64,000 nucleotides of DNA from Gracilaria vermiculophylla (taxonomy: Eukaryota; Rhodophyta; Florideophyceae; Gracilariales; Gracilariaceae), in the NCBI GenBank assembly GCA_019155205.2, contig JAHNZQ020003146.1:737208-801207 (forward strand). Direction: 5' to 3'. The notes beneath the pieces are model-generated. The model saw only the letters and a list, made by a program, of their open reading frames with translations. It was not told the DNA's origin and did no database searches. Both the position numbers and the translations under genes were made by a program. The first letter of the stretch is position 1; each line of letters begins with the position of its first letter. Shown here piece by piece: positions 51,344-61,712 of this stretch.

Positions 51344-51912
51344 ACAGGCACAGCGCGGATTAATGGCGGCCCGTGTTGGCTTTGACGCGTGCGGACACCG
51401 CGCATGAACATGAAAGTGGGCGTGGCGTGGGCTCCGCGTGAGCTGCGCGAGTATAAAACAAAGTACCGTATGAATGCCGGTTCATGTCAAGGGAGCGCGC
51501 AGTGGTTACTCTCATACCGGGCCTCGAAATCGGTGTTTTGTAGCCAGCGTTTGCAACCGCCATCCCCAACGTATCGCAGTTTCAGCATTGCGTCAGCATT
51601 GAAGCGCCGATAGAACATTTACCAAAGCACCCAGTGATCAGTTTAATGTCGAATTACAGTCCGCGGTTGGAAAGGCTGCGAAGAACTCTGTTCGTGCGCG
51701 TGAGCTGAACGCATAAACAGTGCATGGGCTCAAGAACGGATTCGAGGTGAAAGCCGAAATGAGATGGTAGCAGCGGTTGCAGCATGTGAGCATGGTGATT
51801 GACAAGACATACACCAGTGGACACAGGCGGCGCATCGGAGCTCTGCAACATGACGCAAGGGGGCAAAAACAGTTACAGTAGAGCGAGCGGGTCGAACAGA
51901 CAGTTACAGCGG
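51344..51912. other. Intergenic, promoter side of the E2F-site gene
   Basis: About 570 bp with no supported gene. The right end is the 3' region of the BSD2-like gene. A GAGTATAAAACA string at about 51448 on the plus strand resembles a TATA box but points away from known genes. Confidence 0.45.
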
Positions 51913-52476
51913 TCACGAGGGGCGCCCATTTGCGGCGGGTTCCGACTGCTGCTGCATCGGGTCAGGTGCAGGGGCGGCAGACGCAGGGGCGGCAGACGCA
52001 GCGTCGGAGGGCTGTGGGTGCGGTTGCGGCTGCGCAGGCGGTTCGACGTCGCGGACGTCCCTCGGCAGGTCCATCTGGCACACCTGCTCGTTGGTCAAAT
52101 TGGGCACAACCTGGCCGGTGGACAGATCAACGCGCGTGGCCGGGCGCTTGCCCGAGCCCTCGCAGCGGGCGCAAACCTCGACGCCGGCGCCGTTGCACTG
52201 CGGGCAGGGCAGCGAGTCGCGCTCGTCCTCTGGGCCGATGCGGATGGTGCCGTCGCCGTAGCAGAAGAGGCAAAGCGTGTCGCCCTTGCCGGCGCACAGC
52301 ACACAGAGGTTGCCCGGCTGCGAGTACACGCGCCACGACTGGTGGAGGCGCTGCGCGCCGTCGCTGTCCGCGCTGTCGGCGGCGCACGCAGCGGCGGGGC
52401 GGCGCGCGGCGCAGCGGCGAGCGGCGGGGCGCGCGAACGCGAGGCGCGACGGGAAGAAGGCGGTGACGAACGCCAT
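51913..52476 (-). CDS. Plastid BSD2-like DnaJ-type zinc-finger protein
   Basis: A 187-residue protein. ATG 52476 opens a transit-like N-terminus (MAFVTAFFPSRLAFARPAAR then Arg/Ala-rich). The centre has four CxxC motifs in DnaJ cysteine-rich style: CVLCAGKG, CLFCYGDG, CPQCNGAG and CARCEGSG, enough for two zinc sites. There is no J domain and no DnaJ C-terminal domain. Such stand-alone zinc-finger proteins (BSD2, LQY1 and relatives) act in plastids in Rubisco assembly or photosystem repair, with disulfide or chaperone activity. Which of these applies here cannot be decided. The C-terminus is Pro/Gln/Ala-rich. The frame opens upstream to 52557 with another ATG. It is divergent from importin alpha. 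Confidence 0.8.
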   Translation of the reverse strand: MAFVTAFFPSRLAFARPAARRCAARRPAAACAADSADSDGAQRLHQSWRVYSQPGNLCVLCAGKGDTLCLFCYGDGTIRIGPEDERDSLPCPQCNGAGVEVCARCEGSGKRPATRVDLSTGQVVPNLTNEQVCQMDLPRDVRDVEPPAQPQPHPQPSDAASAAPASAAPAPDPMQQQSEPAANGRPS

Positions 52477-53186
52477 GGGGCACAGTTTCCGTCGGCGGCG
52501 CGGCGGCGCGACGGCATCGCGCCGCGCGCGCCCATGCACGCGAGGGCGCGCCGCCAAGCGCGCGCTCGGATGCGCGACGCAGCGAGGCGCTTGCGCTCAC
52601 CACACATGCGCGCGGCTGCGGCAGGCGGCGAAGGCAGCGGGCGCTCACGCGGCGACGTGGCCGCGTGGCACACGCGCACGCGTGGGCGCGGGGTATCGTG
52701 GCCACGCGGCAGCCGCGTGGTTGCGTGGGCTCGTGGGCTCGTGGCAGCGTGGCCACGTGGCCACGGAATGGCGGCGGCGCAAGGTGCGGCGCGTCCGAGG
52801 CGTGGCAGCAGCAGCGGCGTGCACCTTTTGTTTTTTTTTGGCTTGTTTTGCCTTCCACGTTTTCGAGCCGCAGCTGCAGCCGCAGCCGCAGCCGCTGACG
52901 CCGCCGCCGCCGCCGCTGCCACCGCGCGCTGCCACGCCCGCCGCCTGGGCGCTGCCGTTGCGTGCGTGCGCGCGCGCGGTGAAGTGGCGGCCGATCGCTG
53001 TGCTCCGCCCGATATCTGCTGCTCCGCAGCGCTTTTCTTCTCGCTGACGCCACTCCCGCCCGCGGCGCAGTGCTCTTTGGCGTCGTCGTCCGGCTCAGCG
53101 CCCTGCGTGCTCCCATCCCCCGCCGCCCCCCTCCCGTCGCCGTCGCCGTAGCGCCTGCGTCGCCGCGTGTGGCCGCCCGCGCCGCC
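52477..53186. promoter_or_regulatory. Divergent GC-rich promoter of BSD2-like and importin-alpha genes
   Basis: About 710 bp with many GTGGC and CGTGG words at 52650-52770, including a perfect 18-base palindrome around a G-box CACGTG. A T9 run lies near 52830 and a CAGCCG-type repeat at 52870-52920. Long ORFs across it in several frames are GC artefacts. Confidence 0.5.
52748..52765. promoter_or_regulatory. 18-base palindrome with central G-box
   Basis: CGTGGCCACGTGGCCACG is its own reverse complement and centres on CACGTG, the core recognised by many bHLH and bZIP factors in plants and algae. It lies in the shared promoter of the BSD2-like and importin-alpha genes. Confidence 0.7.
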
Positions 53187-54842
53187 ATGTCTGACCGCGT
53201 TACCAAACAGGACCTGCGGAAGGGCCGTTTCAAGAAGTCTATCGATCGCGATGAAGCCCGTCGCCAGCGCGAGGACAACCTTGTCGGCATCCGCAAGTCA
53301 AAGCGCGAGGAGAGCCTCATGAAAAAGCGTCGCGAACGCATGAGCGTTAACTCCACCTTTGCCAACACCGCCGACGTCGACACCACGTGTGTCACCGACT
53401 CCAATGCTCCGCTGGCGCCTCTGCAATACACCCAGCGCTTACCGGCCATGGTTGCCGGCGTGTTCTCCGACGACCCCAACCAGCAGATTCAGGCCACCCT
53501 CGACTTTCGTCGCGTGCTGTCGATTGAGAAGAACCCCCCCATTGCGGAGGTTATAGCCCAGAATGTCGTTCCTCGCTTTGTGCAGTTTTTGAATCACGAT
53601 CAAAACCCCCAACTGCAGTTTGAGGCCGCGTGGTCGCTCACCAACATTGCCTCGGGCACCTCTGCCCACACCAAGGTTGTCATTGACAGTGGAGCCATTC
53701 CCATCTTTGTGTACTTGCTCAACTCGCGCTATGATGATGTTCGTGAGCAGGCCGTGTGGGCCCTCGGCAACATTGCCGGCGACTCGGCCGCTTGCCGCGA
53801 TCTCGTGCTTGAGGCGGGTGCCTTGCACCCCCTTCTTGTGCAGCTGTCGGGCGATTCCAAGGTCACCATGCTGAGGAACGCTACTTGGACCCTTTCCAAC
53901 TTTTGCCGTGGCAAGCCGCCACCAGACTTTGAGATGGTGCGACCTGCCCTCGCCACTCTGTCTCATGTGCTTTACTATGCGGATGAGGAGGTGCTCACCG
54001 ATGCCTGTTGGGCACTTTCGTACTTGTCGGATGGAAGCAATGACAAGATAAGCGCCGTTGTGGAAAGCGGTGTCGTCAAGCGCCTGGTCGAGCTTTTGCT
54101 CCATCAGAGCGTCTCGGTTCAGACGCCGGCGCTCCGAACCATTGGTAACATTGTCACTGGCGATGACATGCAGACTCAGTTTGTCATCAACAGCTCTGCA
54201 CTTCCGTGTTTGCTCAACCTGCTCAATTCGGCAAAGAAGTCTATTCGCAAGGAGGCGTGTTGGACCATATCCAATATCACCGCCGGAAATAAGGACCAGA
54301 TTCAGGCCGTCATGGACGCAAACATCATCCCGCCTCTGGTGCACACGTTGTCGCATGCGGACTTTGACATTAAAAAGGAGGCTGCATGGGCCGTTTCGAA
54401 TGCCACCTCTGGTGGCACCTCACAACAAATCAAGTTCCTTGTGGGCAACGGAGCTATCGAGCCTCTATGCAACTTGCTCACTGTTCACGATGTCCGAATT
54501 GTGGGTGTTGCGCTGGAGGGCCTGGAGAATATTCTGCGCGTCGGCCAGAAGGAGAAGGAGACTTCTGGAGCTGAACTGAATGAATATGCCCAAAACATTG
54601 AATCTGTTGGGGGCCTGGACAAAATTGAAGCTTTGCAACAGCACTCCAACCAAGAAGTATACGAAAAAGCGGTTAGGATTTTGGAAGTGTTTTTCATGGC
54701 CGAGGAAGAAGAAGAAATCGAAGGCGTTGTGCCAGACAACACTGGATCGCAGTTTGGATTTGGCGGTCAAGAGCAAGCTCCAGAGGGTGGGTTCAACTTT
54801 GGAAACCCGTCTGCGTTTGGTGGCCCTGGTTGGGGCCAATAG
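53187..54842 (+). CDS. Importin subunit alpha (karyopherin alpha)
   Basis: A 551-residue nuclear import adaptor for classical NLS cargo. Residues 1-60 form the importin-beta-binding domain ([35 protein letters not shown]). Then come about ten armadillo repeats with the W-x-x-x-N array that binds NLS lysines: [55 protein letters not shown] and [11 protein letters not shown]. As usual, some repeats replace W or N ([11 protein letters not shown]). The C-terminus is acidic ([10 protein letters not shown]) then Gly/Phe/Gln-rich ([20 protein letters not shown]), where CAS binds. Length and order are normal. ATG 53187 starts MSDRVTKQ; the frame is open further upstream without family similarity. Confidence 0.97.
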   Translation: MSDRVTKQDLRKGRFKKSIDRDEARRQREDNLVGIRKSKREESLMKKRRERMSVNSTFANTADVDTTCVTDSNAPLAPLQYTQRLPAMVAGVFSDDPNQQIQATLDFRRVLSIEKNPPIAEVIAQNVVPRFVQFLNHDQNPQLQFEAAWSLTNIASGTSAHTKVVIDSGAIPIFVYLLNSRYDDVREQAVWALGNIAGDSAACRDLVLEAGALHPLLVQLSGDSKVTMLRNATWTLSNFCRGKPPPDFEMVRPALATLSHVLYYADEEVLTDACWALSYLSDGSNDKISAVVESGVVKRLVELLLHQSVSVQTPALRTIGNIVTGDDMQTQFVINSSALPCLLNLLNSAKKSIRKEACWTISNITAGNKDQIQAVMDANIIPPLVHTLSHADFDIKKEAAWAVSNATSGGTSQQIKFLVGNGAIEPLCNLLTVHDVRIVGVALEGLENILRVGQKEKETSGAELNEYAQNIESVGGLDKIEALQQHSNQEVYEKAVRILEVFFMAEEEEEIEGVVPDNTGSQFGFGGQEQAPEGGFNFGNPSAFGGPGWGQ

Positions 54843-56376
54843 ATGTGCCACACGCCGGCGCATGATGGCTTGCTGGGGCGCATTAATGCGCATGCGCCTG
54901 TTGTAGAGCTCACAGGGCCCTCTTTATACCTCTTATCTTCACATACACTCCTCTCCCTCACTCATTATCATCATCATCTCATCCTATCATACTTTTTCCC
55001 TCTTCCTTACTTATATGCCGTTCAAAGGCTGTCCATTTGTTCTTTGTCCACAAGCTCGAGTTGCGCTTTCGAAGATTTGGATGTTTTGGGTGTCCGTAGG
55101 CGGGCCGATTGAGTATATCACGCTGATCACGGGGAAGACGTGCACTGCTTGACTCGTGTTGCGTGGCATGAGGATACTGGAAGCCATGGGCACATGTTGA
55201 CGCAGTTGTACACTTGGTTTTGTGTTCTCCTTTGTGCCACCATTCACCTTGACATGGTTGTGCTGGAATTCCACTCACTCACCGACACGCAGTCTAACAC
55301 ACTTTGCACATTTACATTCGCACGCTTTTATTGATTGTTGGTTCACTGTTGAGCAAGCTTCCTGAGCTTTTCGAATTGTTTGTCCTTCGGAACGTTGGGC
55401 GATGTATACTTTTGTTTCGGAAGTTTGCTGGCAGCGGGCGCACGATCGTTGATGTTTCTGATGAATGGCTTGAGCGTTTTGGACAAATTGACGAGGACGA
55501 CACGCTGTTGAACGTTGTGAAGCACGATTTAACGACATTCTGGTTTATTCGTCTAGTTGCTGAACAGTTTATGGTTTCTGAGGTGGGATACGCGCCGGAC
55601 TTTCTATTTACAGGAACTGCGACCTCAATGGCTCTCTCCTTTACATCCCTCCCCCTCACCCCCCACCCCCCCTTCTTTTCTTTGGCTGCTGTCGTCCTAC
55701 ACGTTTACCATCCCTTTGGCACCGCCCAGCTGCGTTGCCTCTTTTCCTCCTCCCTTTCCCTGTTTTCCATATGCCCTTCTCCTCACCCACCCCCGAAGGA
55801 CTGAGCGCCTGTTGTTTGGAAGTCGGTGCGCCACGCCCCCCTCTTCGTCCTCGACTCGCGAAGACATCCATCCCTTTTCCTTACCGTTGCATCCCTCGCT
55901 GATGGCCATGACCTGCGCGGGCCGTACGCCACTCCGTTGTCAGCACCTGCCCAATAGCCAAGCCCATCGCATTGATACTTGGTGTTGGTGATGGCATCAT
56001 GAGGTGCGTGTCGGGCGGCACTTGTATGGCGCAGCACGCACAGACGCACACACGAAAACGGGTGCAGCCAGTAGGTGTGCATGCCGTTGATGGGCGCCAC
56101 GGTTTGCTCGTTTTCGCGTGCGTCGTTCGTTTTAGGCTTGCTTGCGCGACATAGAGCGGTTGCTTCCTTTTCCTCTAGCGTCTTCCCCTTTCCCTAAAGC
56201 CCTTCATCCCCCTCTTTTCCCTCTCTTTTTGATTTTCTGTCTCCCTTTATCCCCCCCCCTCCCCCCCCCCGCACTCCTTCCAGAACATGTATGTAGATAG
56301 ACGGATGTAGTGTGCTGCCGATGTGTCGGCTGCTGCAAGCGACTGTCTGAGGGTGGCGGAAAAACGGTGAGTTGGC
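54843..56376. other. 3' region and gene-poor DNA, ~1.5 kb
   Basis: The left part is a pyrimidine-rich importin-alpha 3' UTR (54900-55020). At 55343-55525 a minus-strand open frame has protein-like composition (listed separately). At 55630-55800 and 56160-56280 there are strong CT-rich stretches. No other gene is seen. Confidence 0.45.
55343..55525 (-). other. Possible 3'-terminal exon of an unrecognised gene
   Basis: The open minus-strand frame gives about 60 residues ending VLVNLSKTLKPFIRNI, then NDRAPAASKLPKQKYTSPN, VPKDKQFEKLRKLAQQ and a stop. The balanced, Lys-rich, non-repetitive composition looks more like real protein than the flanking frames do. There is no ATG and a TAA lies just upstream, so it could only be coding as a spliced 3' exon, for which CAACAG acceptor-like sequence exists at its start. 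No family is recognised. Confidence 0.25.
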
Positions 56377-56378
56377 AC

Positions 56379-56422
<44 letters not shown>

Positions 56423-56423
56423 G
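56377..56423 (+). repeat. (GTT)n microsatellite
   Basis: About 15 uninterrupted GTT/TTG units. It marks the left edge of the repeat-rich, GC-rich block. Confidence 0.95.
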
Positions 56424-56576
56424 ATGCTGAAGGGCAGCGGTCGGCAGGGCAGTAGAGTTGTAGTTTTGGTAGAATAGCGTGTACAGAACAGACGAGGTAA
56501 ACGGTAATTACTAACTGGCGCCGCAGGGGCGTTTTGGCGACGGGCGGCGGCACAGGGCGGGGCCACACGCGTTGGT

Positions 56577-56930
56577 GATGAGCGTGCTGGCGGCGCGGCG
56601 GGGCTGGCACTTTTGGCAGTGCGGTAGCACAGCACGTACAGCACAGACGAGGGCAACGGTGAGGCAAGGCGCCACGCGAGCTCGATGAGCGTGCTGGCGG
56701 CGCGGCGGGGATGGCACTTTTGGCAGTGCGGTAGCACAGCACGTACAGCACAGACGAGGTCAACGGTGAGGCAAGGCCGCTCGCGAGCTCGATGAGCGTG
56801 CTGGCGGTGCGGCGGGGCTGGCACTTTTGGCAGTGCGGTAGCACAGCACGTACAGAACAGACGAGGTGAACGGCGGCGAGGCAAGGAAGGGCGCACGCGA
56901 GCTCGATGAGTGTGCTGGCGGTGTGCTGGC
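56577..56930 (+). repeat. 107-bp tandem repeat, three to four copies
   Basis: Copies begin GATGAGCGTGCTGG at 56577, 56684 and 56791, with a partial one at 56904. The spacing is 107, 107 and 113 bp. Each contains TGGCACTTTTGGCAGTGCGG and GCACAGCACGTACAG. An extra partial unit to the left (from about 56475) is more diverged. It lies just beyond the 3' end of RPF1. Confidence 0.9.
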
Positions 56931-57148
56931 GGTGCGGCGGGGCCGGCTATTGGTGTGGTGCTGGTGAAGGCAGGGATGGGGTGGACACAGCAGAGGAGGT
57001 AAACGGTGGTACCAAGCAGGGTGTGGGTGGGGGGGGCGCTGTGGGGACGAACGGCGGCACAGGGCAGGCGCACACGAGAGGTTGGTGGCGAGCGTGGTGG
57101 CGGGAGTGGGCGTGTACAGGCAAGGGCGGTTTACTGGGCGGCGGCGGG
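56931..57148. other. 3' flank of the RPF1 gene
   Basis: G-rich sequence between the tandem repeat and the RPF1 stop codon. No gene is seen. Confidence 0.5.
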
Positions 57149-57897
57149 TCACAGAAAGAAGCGGCGGCGGTTGACGTGGGCGGCGGGCTTCCAGCGGAAG
57201 TGGTGGTCGGCGCGGTCGGGGTGGTGGAAGAGGCCGCGGTGCAGGGCGCGCAGCTTGAGGGTGAAGCGCGGGCCGAGCTCCTGCAGGCGGGCGCTGTCGC
57301 GCGCGGCGGCGAAGACGTAGCGGTGGAAGCGGAAGAAGATGAAGTCGCGCTGGTTGCGCAGCGTGACGGCCTGGCGCGCGGCAAAGTGCGGCGGGTGCGG
57401 GAAGAGGGCGGCCAGCATGCGCGCGACGCGCAGCCCCAGGGCGGTGGAGAAGTTGCTGACGATGAGCTCGGGGGGGTGGTGGGCGGTGGGGCGGCCGCGC
57501 GCGGGCAGCGCGCGCGCGGGCGTGAAGGAGGACAGCGCGTACACGGCGGTGGGCCCCGCGGGCAGGTGCACGTGCGTGAGCGCGTGCACGGCGCCGGCGC
57601 GCTCGGCGACGATGAGCACGTCGGTGGCGCGCTTGGCGGCGGCGGCGGCGCAGAAGGCGGCCACGGAGGCGCGGTGGCGCGCAAAGTAGGCGGCGCGCGG
57701 CACGACGGGCAGCAGCTCCTTGATGAAGTTGAGCGCGGCGTCGGTGGGGCGCTGCGCGGTGGTGAGCACGACGCGCGGGCGCGCGTGACCGGCCAGCACG
57801 GGCGTGAACTCGTCGCTGATGGCGCGCGCCTGCTCGCGCGTCAGCGGCGGGCCCGTCTCGTCGTCGAAGACGCGCGCGTCCTCGACCGTGCGCGGCT

Positions 57898-57941
<44 letters not shown>

Positions 57942-58195
57942 TGCTGCTGCTGCTGCTGCTGCTGCTTGTGCTGCTGCGGCGACGCGGCAGCGGCGGCAGC
58001 GGCGGCGGCGGCGGTGGCAAGACGCTCGCGCTGGCGCTGGCGCTCGCGGCGGCGCGCGGCGCGCTGGCGCTTGAGGTCGCGGCGCTCCTTGGCGCGCAGC
58101 TCGGCCTTGACGATGCTGTTGCGCGACGCGGCGATGCGCAGCTGCGCGGCCGACGGCGGCGGCGGCGGCGGCGGCGGCGGCGCGCGGCGCGGCAT
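57149..58195 (-). CDS. Ribosome production factor 1 (RPF1), Brix-domain protein
   Basis: A 348-residue nucleolar protein of 60S assembly, required for 27S pre-rRNA processing. Start at ATG 58195 (MPRRAPPPPP). The N-terminal third is basic (RNSIVKAELRAKERRDLKRQ) and interrupted by simple-sequence runs of Ala, about 8 Gln and about 14 Pro. The Brix domain follows: ARPRVVLTTAQRPTDAALNF, IKELLPVVPRAAYFARH, PTAVYALSSF, HHPPELIVSNFSTALGLRVA, LFPHPPHFAARQAVTLRNQR and DFIFFRFHRYVF. The tail is the diagnostic RLQELGPRFTLKLRALHRG with the final RRRFFL. The C-terminal sigma70-like motif is intact. Total length equals human RPF1 (349 aa). Almost every third codon base is G or C. The start is 235 bp from the divergent hemerythrin-like gene. 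Confidence 0.95.
57899..57971 (+). repeat. (GGC)n and (CTG)n triplet runs inside RPF1
   Basis: An array of about 14 GGC units passes directly into about 8 CTG units, encoding the poly-Pro and poly-Gln runs of RPF1 on the minus strand. Such arrays are prone to slippage and sequencing error. Confidence 0.9.
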
Positions 58196-58430
58196 GGCGC
58201 GCGGGCGGCGAGGCCAGGCGGCGGCGGCGGTGTGCGGCGGCGGCGGGCGGCGGAGGAGGGGGGGAGTGGTGGCGGGGGGAATGGTGGCGGCGGCGGAGAG
58301 GGGGGGAGTGGTGGCGGGGGGCATAGTGGCGGCGGCGGTGTCGGCGGCGGGGCGTGAAAATATTGGGGAATGGACGGTGGGGCGCACGTGCGCGGCGGCC
58401 GTTGATTGATGTAAGTGGGCGCGGGCGACG
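58196..58430. promoter_or_regulatory. Divergent promoter of RPF1 and the hemerythrin-like gene
   Basis: A 235-bp interval between opposite ATGs, almost pure G and C in the left part, with a GGCGGGGGG(A/C)ATGGTGGCGGC unit repeated imperfectly two or three times at 58265-58340. A short AT-containing patch (GTGAAAATATTGGGGAATGG) lies at 58355-58374. Confidence 0.5.
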
Positions 58431-58560
58431 ATGGGCGGCGTGCCGACGCGCGGCGCGGAGCGGAGCGGCGCCATGATCCCCGTGCCGATGCGCGCGGTGC
58501 CGGCGGCGGTGGCCAGCCACGCGGCGGCGGCGCGCGGGCGCGGCGACGCGCGGCGGCGGC

Positions 58561-58610
<50 letters not shown>

Positions 58611-59858
58611 TGGGGCGGCGGGGGGGGGCTGCTGCTGGTGGTGCGCGCGGGGCGCGCGGCGCTGGGGGCGCTGCGGCTGGCGCCGGCGGCGGCGGCGGCG
58701 CGCGCGGCGGTGGGGCGGTGGCGGTCGCGGCGCGCGCTGCGCGCGGCGGCGGCGGCGGCGGCGGCCGAGGGCGGGGCGCGCGGCGCGGCGCGCGCGGCGC
58801 GGCACGAGTTCCGGCTCAACGGGCTCACCTGGCACCAGCTGTACGTGGAGCAGGACCTGCGGCGGCTGCACGCGGCGCTGCGCGCGGCGGCGGGCGACGC
58901 GGCGCGCGGCGACGCGCGCGCGCTGCGCGCGGTGGCGCCGCTGGAGCGCAGCCTGGCGTTCCTGGTGCTCAACGTGTGGGCCGTCTTCGACGACCTGGAG
59001 CGCGACGTGCTGTTCCCGTGGGTGGCCAGCGGCGGCGGCGCCGCGCTCGGCCGCGCGCTGGGCGCGCTGCGCGCCGAGACGCGGCGCATCGCGCGCGCGC
59101 GCGGCGCCGCGCACGAGCGGCTGGCGCGCGTCGTGTGCGCCGCCGGCCACGCGCACACCTCCGCCGGCGCCTGCGCCTCCGCCGCCACCTTTGGCGCCAT
59201 CCGCGCCGCGCGCGCGCGCAGCGCCGACCGCCACCGCCCCGGCGCCCGCCACCGCCACCGCCACTGCCACCGCGACGGCCACCGCGACGGCCACCGCCAC
59301 CGCCACTGCGGCGGCGGCGGCGGCGACGACGACGAAAACGCGCGCGACGCGCGGCTGGACATTGTGCACGGCTACCAGCCCGGCGGGCGCGGCGACGACG
59401 GCGACGGCGACGGCGACGGCGTCGGCGTCGGCGACGACGGGCAGCAGGCGGCGACGGCGCGGCGCGCGCGCGCGGCGGCGGCGGTGGCGGGCGAGCTGGC
59501 GGCGGTGGCGGCGGACGTGGCGCAGCTGGCGAGCGACTGGGGCACTTTACGGCGCGCCAAGGGGGAGGTGGTGCACGCGGCGGTGGCGGCGCGCTTCAGC
59601 GAGCGCGAGCAGCAGCGGCTGACGCTGCGGCTGGTGCACAGCATGCGCAGCACGCTGGCCAAGCTGCTGATCGCGGCGTACCACGAGGCGGTGGCGGCCG
59701 ACGGGTCGCGCGCGCAGTGGCGGCGCTACCAGCGCGAGGTGCCGCTGCCCATCCGCGTGTACACGCCCGTGTGGCGCGCGCGGCTGTACGACCCGTCGCC
59801 GCTCGGCTGGCTGCGCCGCCACAGCAGCGGCAACAGCGGCGGCGGGGCGCGGCGGTGA
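58431..59858 (+). CDS. Unknown protein, weakly hemerythrin-like
   Basis: A 475-residue ORF. After an Arg/Gly-rich low-complexity start, a helical region reads HEFRLNGLTWHQLYVEQDLR, RLHAALRAAA, LERSLAFLVLNVWAVFDDLE and RDVLFPWVA. The FDDLERDVLFPW block resembles the H-x-x-x-E-E-x-x-L-F-P motif of hemerythrin/HHE domains with ligands changed. A His-rich insert (RHRPGARHRHRHCHRDGH) and acidic Gly/Asp repeats follow. A second helical part contains FSEREQQRLTLRLVHSMRST and a conserved-looking end (VPLPIRVYTPVWRARLYDPS). The well-formed helices show it is a real gene, but the family call is tentative. The His insert is encoded by simple repeats, so metal binding by it is speculative. Confidence 0.6.
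58556..58612 (+). repeat. (GGC)n triplet array
   Basis: A run of about 17 GGC units encoding the poly-Gly tract near the N-terminus of the preceding gene product. Confidence 0.9.
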
Positions 59859-59869
59859 GCGCGCGCGGC

Positions 59870-60388
59870 TCAGAGGGCGACGGAGAGGGTGCGCGCCAGG
59901 TCGCGCACGTGCATGGCGGCGTCAAACTCGCGGCGCGAGATGCGGCCGTCGCCGTCGGCGTCGGCGTCGGCAATGACGTTGGCGGCGAGCTGCGCCACGG
60001 TGCGGCGGTCGACGTGCGCGCCCACGAGCAGCGCCAGGATGTGGCGCAGGTCGTGCGGCGAGATGAAGCCGTCGCCGTCGACGTCGTACACGCGGAACGT
60101 AAAGTCGAGCTTGCGCGCGGGGTCGGCGGAGGCGCTGAAGGCGGCCATGAGCGCGGCGAACTGGCGGAAGTTGGCGCCCTGCAGCATGGCCAGCAGGCGC
60201 GGGTGCAGCGGGTTCATGGCCAGCTCGGGCACCATGAGCAGCGCGGCGGCGTCCAGCGAGCCGGACTGCGCGCGGTCGAGGCGCTGGAAGCGCTTGTACA
60301 GCCGCTTCACCTGGTGCTGGCGCAGCGTCGTGTGGCGGCAGATCTCGTTGATTTCGTCGGACAGCAGCGCCGACGTGTTGGCGCCCAT
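59870..60388 (-). CDS. Calcineurin B/CHP-family EF-hand protein, N-myristoylated
   Basis: A 172-residue calcium sensor. MGANTSALL at the start fits an N-myristoylation signal (Gly2, Ser6). DEINEICRHTTLRQHQVKRL and MVPELAMNPL follow the CHP pattern (IPELAINPL in human CHP1) rather than classical calcineurin B. EF1 (DRAQSGSLDAAA) lacks some calcium ligands and EF2 is missing its loop. EF3 (DVDGDGFISPHD) and EF4 (DADGDGRISRRE) are canonical. Two working C-terminal EF-hands are also what CHP proteins have. CHPs bind Na+/H+ exchangers and inhibit calcineurin; calcineurin B regulates the phosphatase. Which role applies is open. The ATG is 144 bp from the divergent DnaJ-CTD gene; an ORF running upstream into Gly-rich sequence is an artefact. 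Confidence 0.85.
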   Translation of the reverse strand: MGANTSALLSDEINEICRHTTLRQHQVKRLYKRFQRLDRAQSGSLDAAALLMVPELAMNPLHPRLLAMLQGANFRQFAALMAAFSASADPARKLDFTFRVYDVDGDGFISPHDLRHILALLVGAHVDRRTVAQLAANVIADADADGDGRISRREFDAAMHVRDLARTLSVAL

Positions 60389-60532
60389 GGGGGGGGAGGC
60401 ACTTGAGACTTTTTGGGGGGCGGGCGGGCGGGCGGGAGCGCGTAAAAAAGGGGCGCGCGGTTGGCGGCGTCGGCGGCGGTGCGCGGGCGGGAAGCGGGCG
60501 AGCGAGCGAGCGAGCGAGCGAGCGAGTAAGCG
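60389..60532. promoter_or_regulatory. Very short divergent promoter of CHP-like and DnaJ-CTD genes
   Basis: Only 144 bp separate the two ATGs. It contains a CGAG(CGAG)n run at 60498-60525 immediately before the DnaJ-CTD start. Confidence 0.5.
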
Positions 60533-61612
<1,080 letters not shown>

Positions 61613-61712
61613 NNNNNNNNNNNNNNNNNNNNNNNNNNNNNNNNNNNNNNNNNNNNNNNNNNNNNNNNNNNNNNNNNNNNNNNNNNNNNNNNNNNNNNNN
61701 NNNNNNNNNNNN
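61613..61712. other. Scaffold gap, 100 N
   Basis: Placeholder gap of unknown true size. Base composition changes abruptly across it, from extremely GC-rich to AT-rich. Confidence 1.

Noticed and set aside
51799..53151. 450-codon plus-strand ORF over the BSD2-like gene
   Set aside because: It is antisense to a gene with four zinc-finger motifs, is Arg/Ala/Gly low-complexity, and is an artefact of high GC.
56204..57073. Minus-strand 289-codon ORF made of the 107-bp repeats
   Set aside because: The 'protein' is the translated minisatellite; the period is not a multiple of three, so the repeat frame changes each unit.
56760..59369. 869-codon minus-strand ORF overlapping RPF1 and the tandem repeats
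   Set aside because: Pro/Ala/Arg/His-rich translation of triplet repeats in a different frame from RPF1; no motif survives.
58415..60406. 663-codon plus-strand ORF across the hemerythrin-like and CHP-like genes
   Set aside because: Shadow frame of two better-supported genes, low complexity throughout.
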